Assembly: GCF_001905665.1 (NCBI RefSeq)
Contig: NZ_LIVX01000011.1
Location: forward strand, 202,771 to 266,770
DNA: 64,000 bases
Source of the DNA: Streptomyces sp. CB02261
Lineage (GTDB): Bacteria; Actinomycetota; Actinomycetes; Streptomycetales; Streptomycetaceae
Direction of reading: 5' to 3'
In this document: positions 63,998 through 64,000 of the stretch, in pieces
Layout: every line of letters starts with the position of its first letter
How positions within the stretch are numbered: the stretch's first letter is position 1
The notes under the pieces: generated by a model
What the model saw: only the letters and a program-made list of their open reading frames with translations
What the model was told of the DNA's origin: nothing
The model's database searches: none
Translations under genes and position numbers: made by a program

Positions 63998-64000
63998 AAG

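Overview
This window is a very GC-rich, almost fully coding piece of an actinomycete chromosome. The third-position GC bias, frequent GTG and TTG starts, and families such as LAL regulators, c-di-GMP enzymes next to gatCAB and ligA, and SseB-like proteins all point to Streptomyces. From memory, the gene order matches the conserved Streptomyces core (S. coelicolor SCO5523 down to about SCO5469). No transposase, integrase, CRISPR array, tRNA or rRNA was seen.

Layout. 1-16.2 kb holds branched-chain amino acid and serine synthesis on the minus strand: the start of ilvE, leuB, serA, and an ilvB-ilvN-ilvC operon preceded by a 13-codon leader peptide and an attenuator hairpin. Set among these are a PadR/membrane-protein pair, an AAC(2')-type acetyltransferase, the proline catabolic pair putA-pruA with a divergent PucR regulator, a tandem pair of DUF1266/SseB-like paralogues, and a TetR regulator. 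16.2-32 kb holds a membrane GGDEF-EAL protein (cdgF) whose EAL site is degenerate, a 2-hydroxyacid dehydrogenase, an aldo/keto reductase, a PQQ-type sugar dehydrogenase lipoprotein, a large LAL regulator, small membrane or hypothetical proteins, a GNAT enzyme, an MMPL exporter and a Tat-exported phospholipase C. 32-48.3 kb is housekeeping: gatC-gatA-(80 aa protein)-gatB, rmdB with an intact EAL domain, ligA, a MetE-like protein, SDR, a LOG-like protein, a catalytically dead alpha/beta-hydrolase, mnmA, a Tat amidase, a cysteine desulfurase, a thioesterase and a TRIC channel. About 700 noncoding bases (48.3-49.0 kb) follow, built of repeats. 49-55 kb is a five-gene oligopeptide ABC importer. 55.6-58 kb carries two SseB proteins and a P-loop ATPase. 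58.1-62.8 kb is one-carbon metabolism: a tandem glycine riboswitch, gcvT, gcvH, glyA and sdaA. The end holds a decayed phosphatase pseudogene and a cold-shock gene.

How the parts fit. The two ends of the window form a serine/glycine/branched-chain network: SerA makes serine, GlyA interconverts serine and glycine, GcvT/GcvH degrade glycine under riboswitch control, SdaA turns serine into pyruvate, and IlvBNC and LeuB carry pyruvate into valine and leucine. MnmA and the cysteine desulfurase both serve tRNA thiolation.

No wholly new multi-gene system is evident. The least explained items are the triple palindrome upstream of a 43-codon gene, the DUF1266/SseB-like pairs, the repeat-built intergenic region, and several apparent pseudoenzymes.
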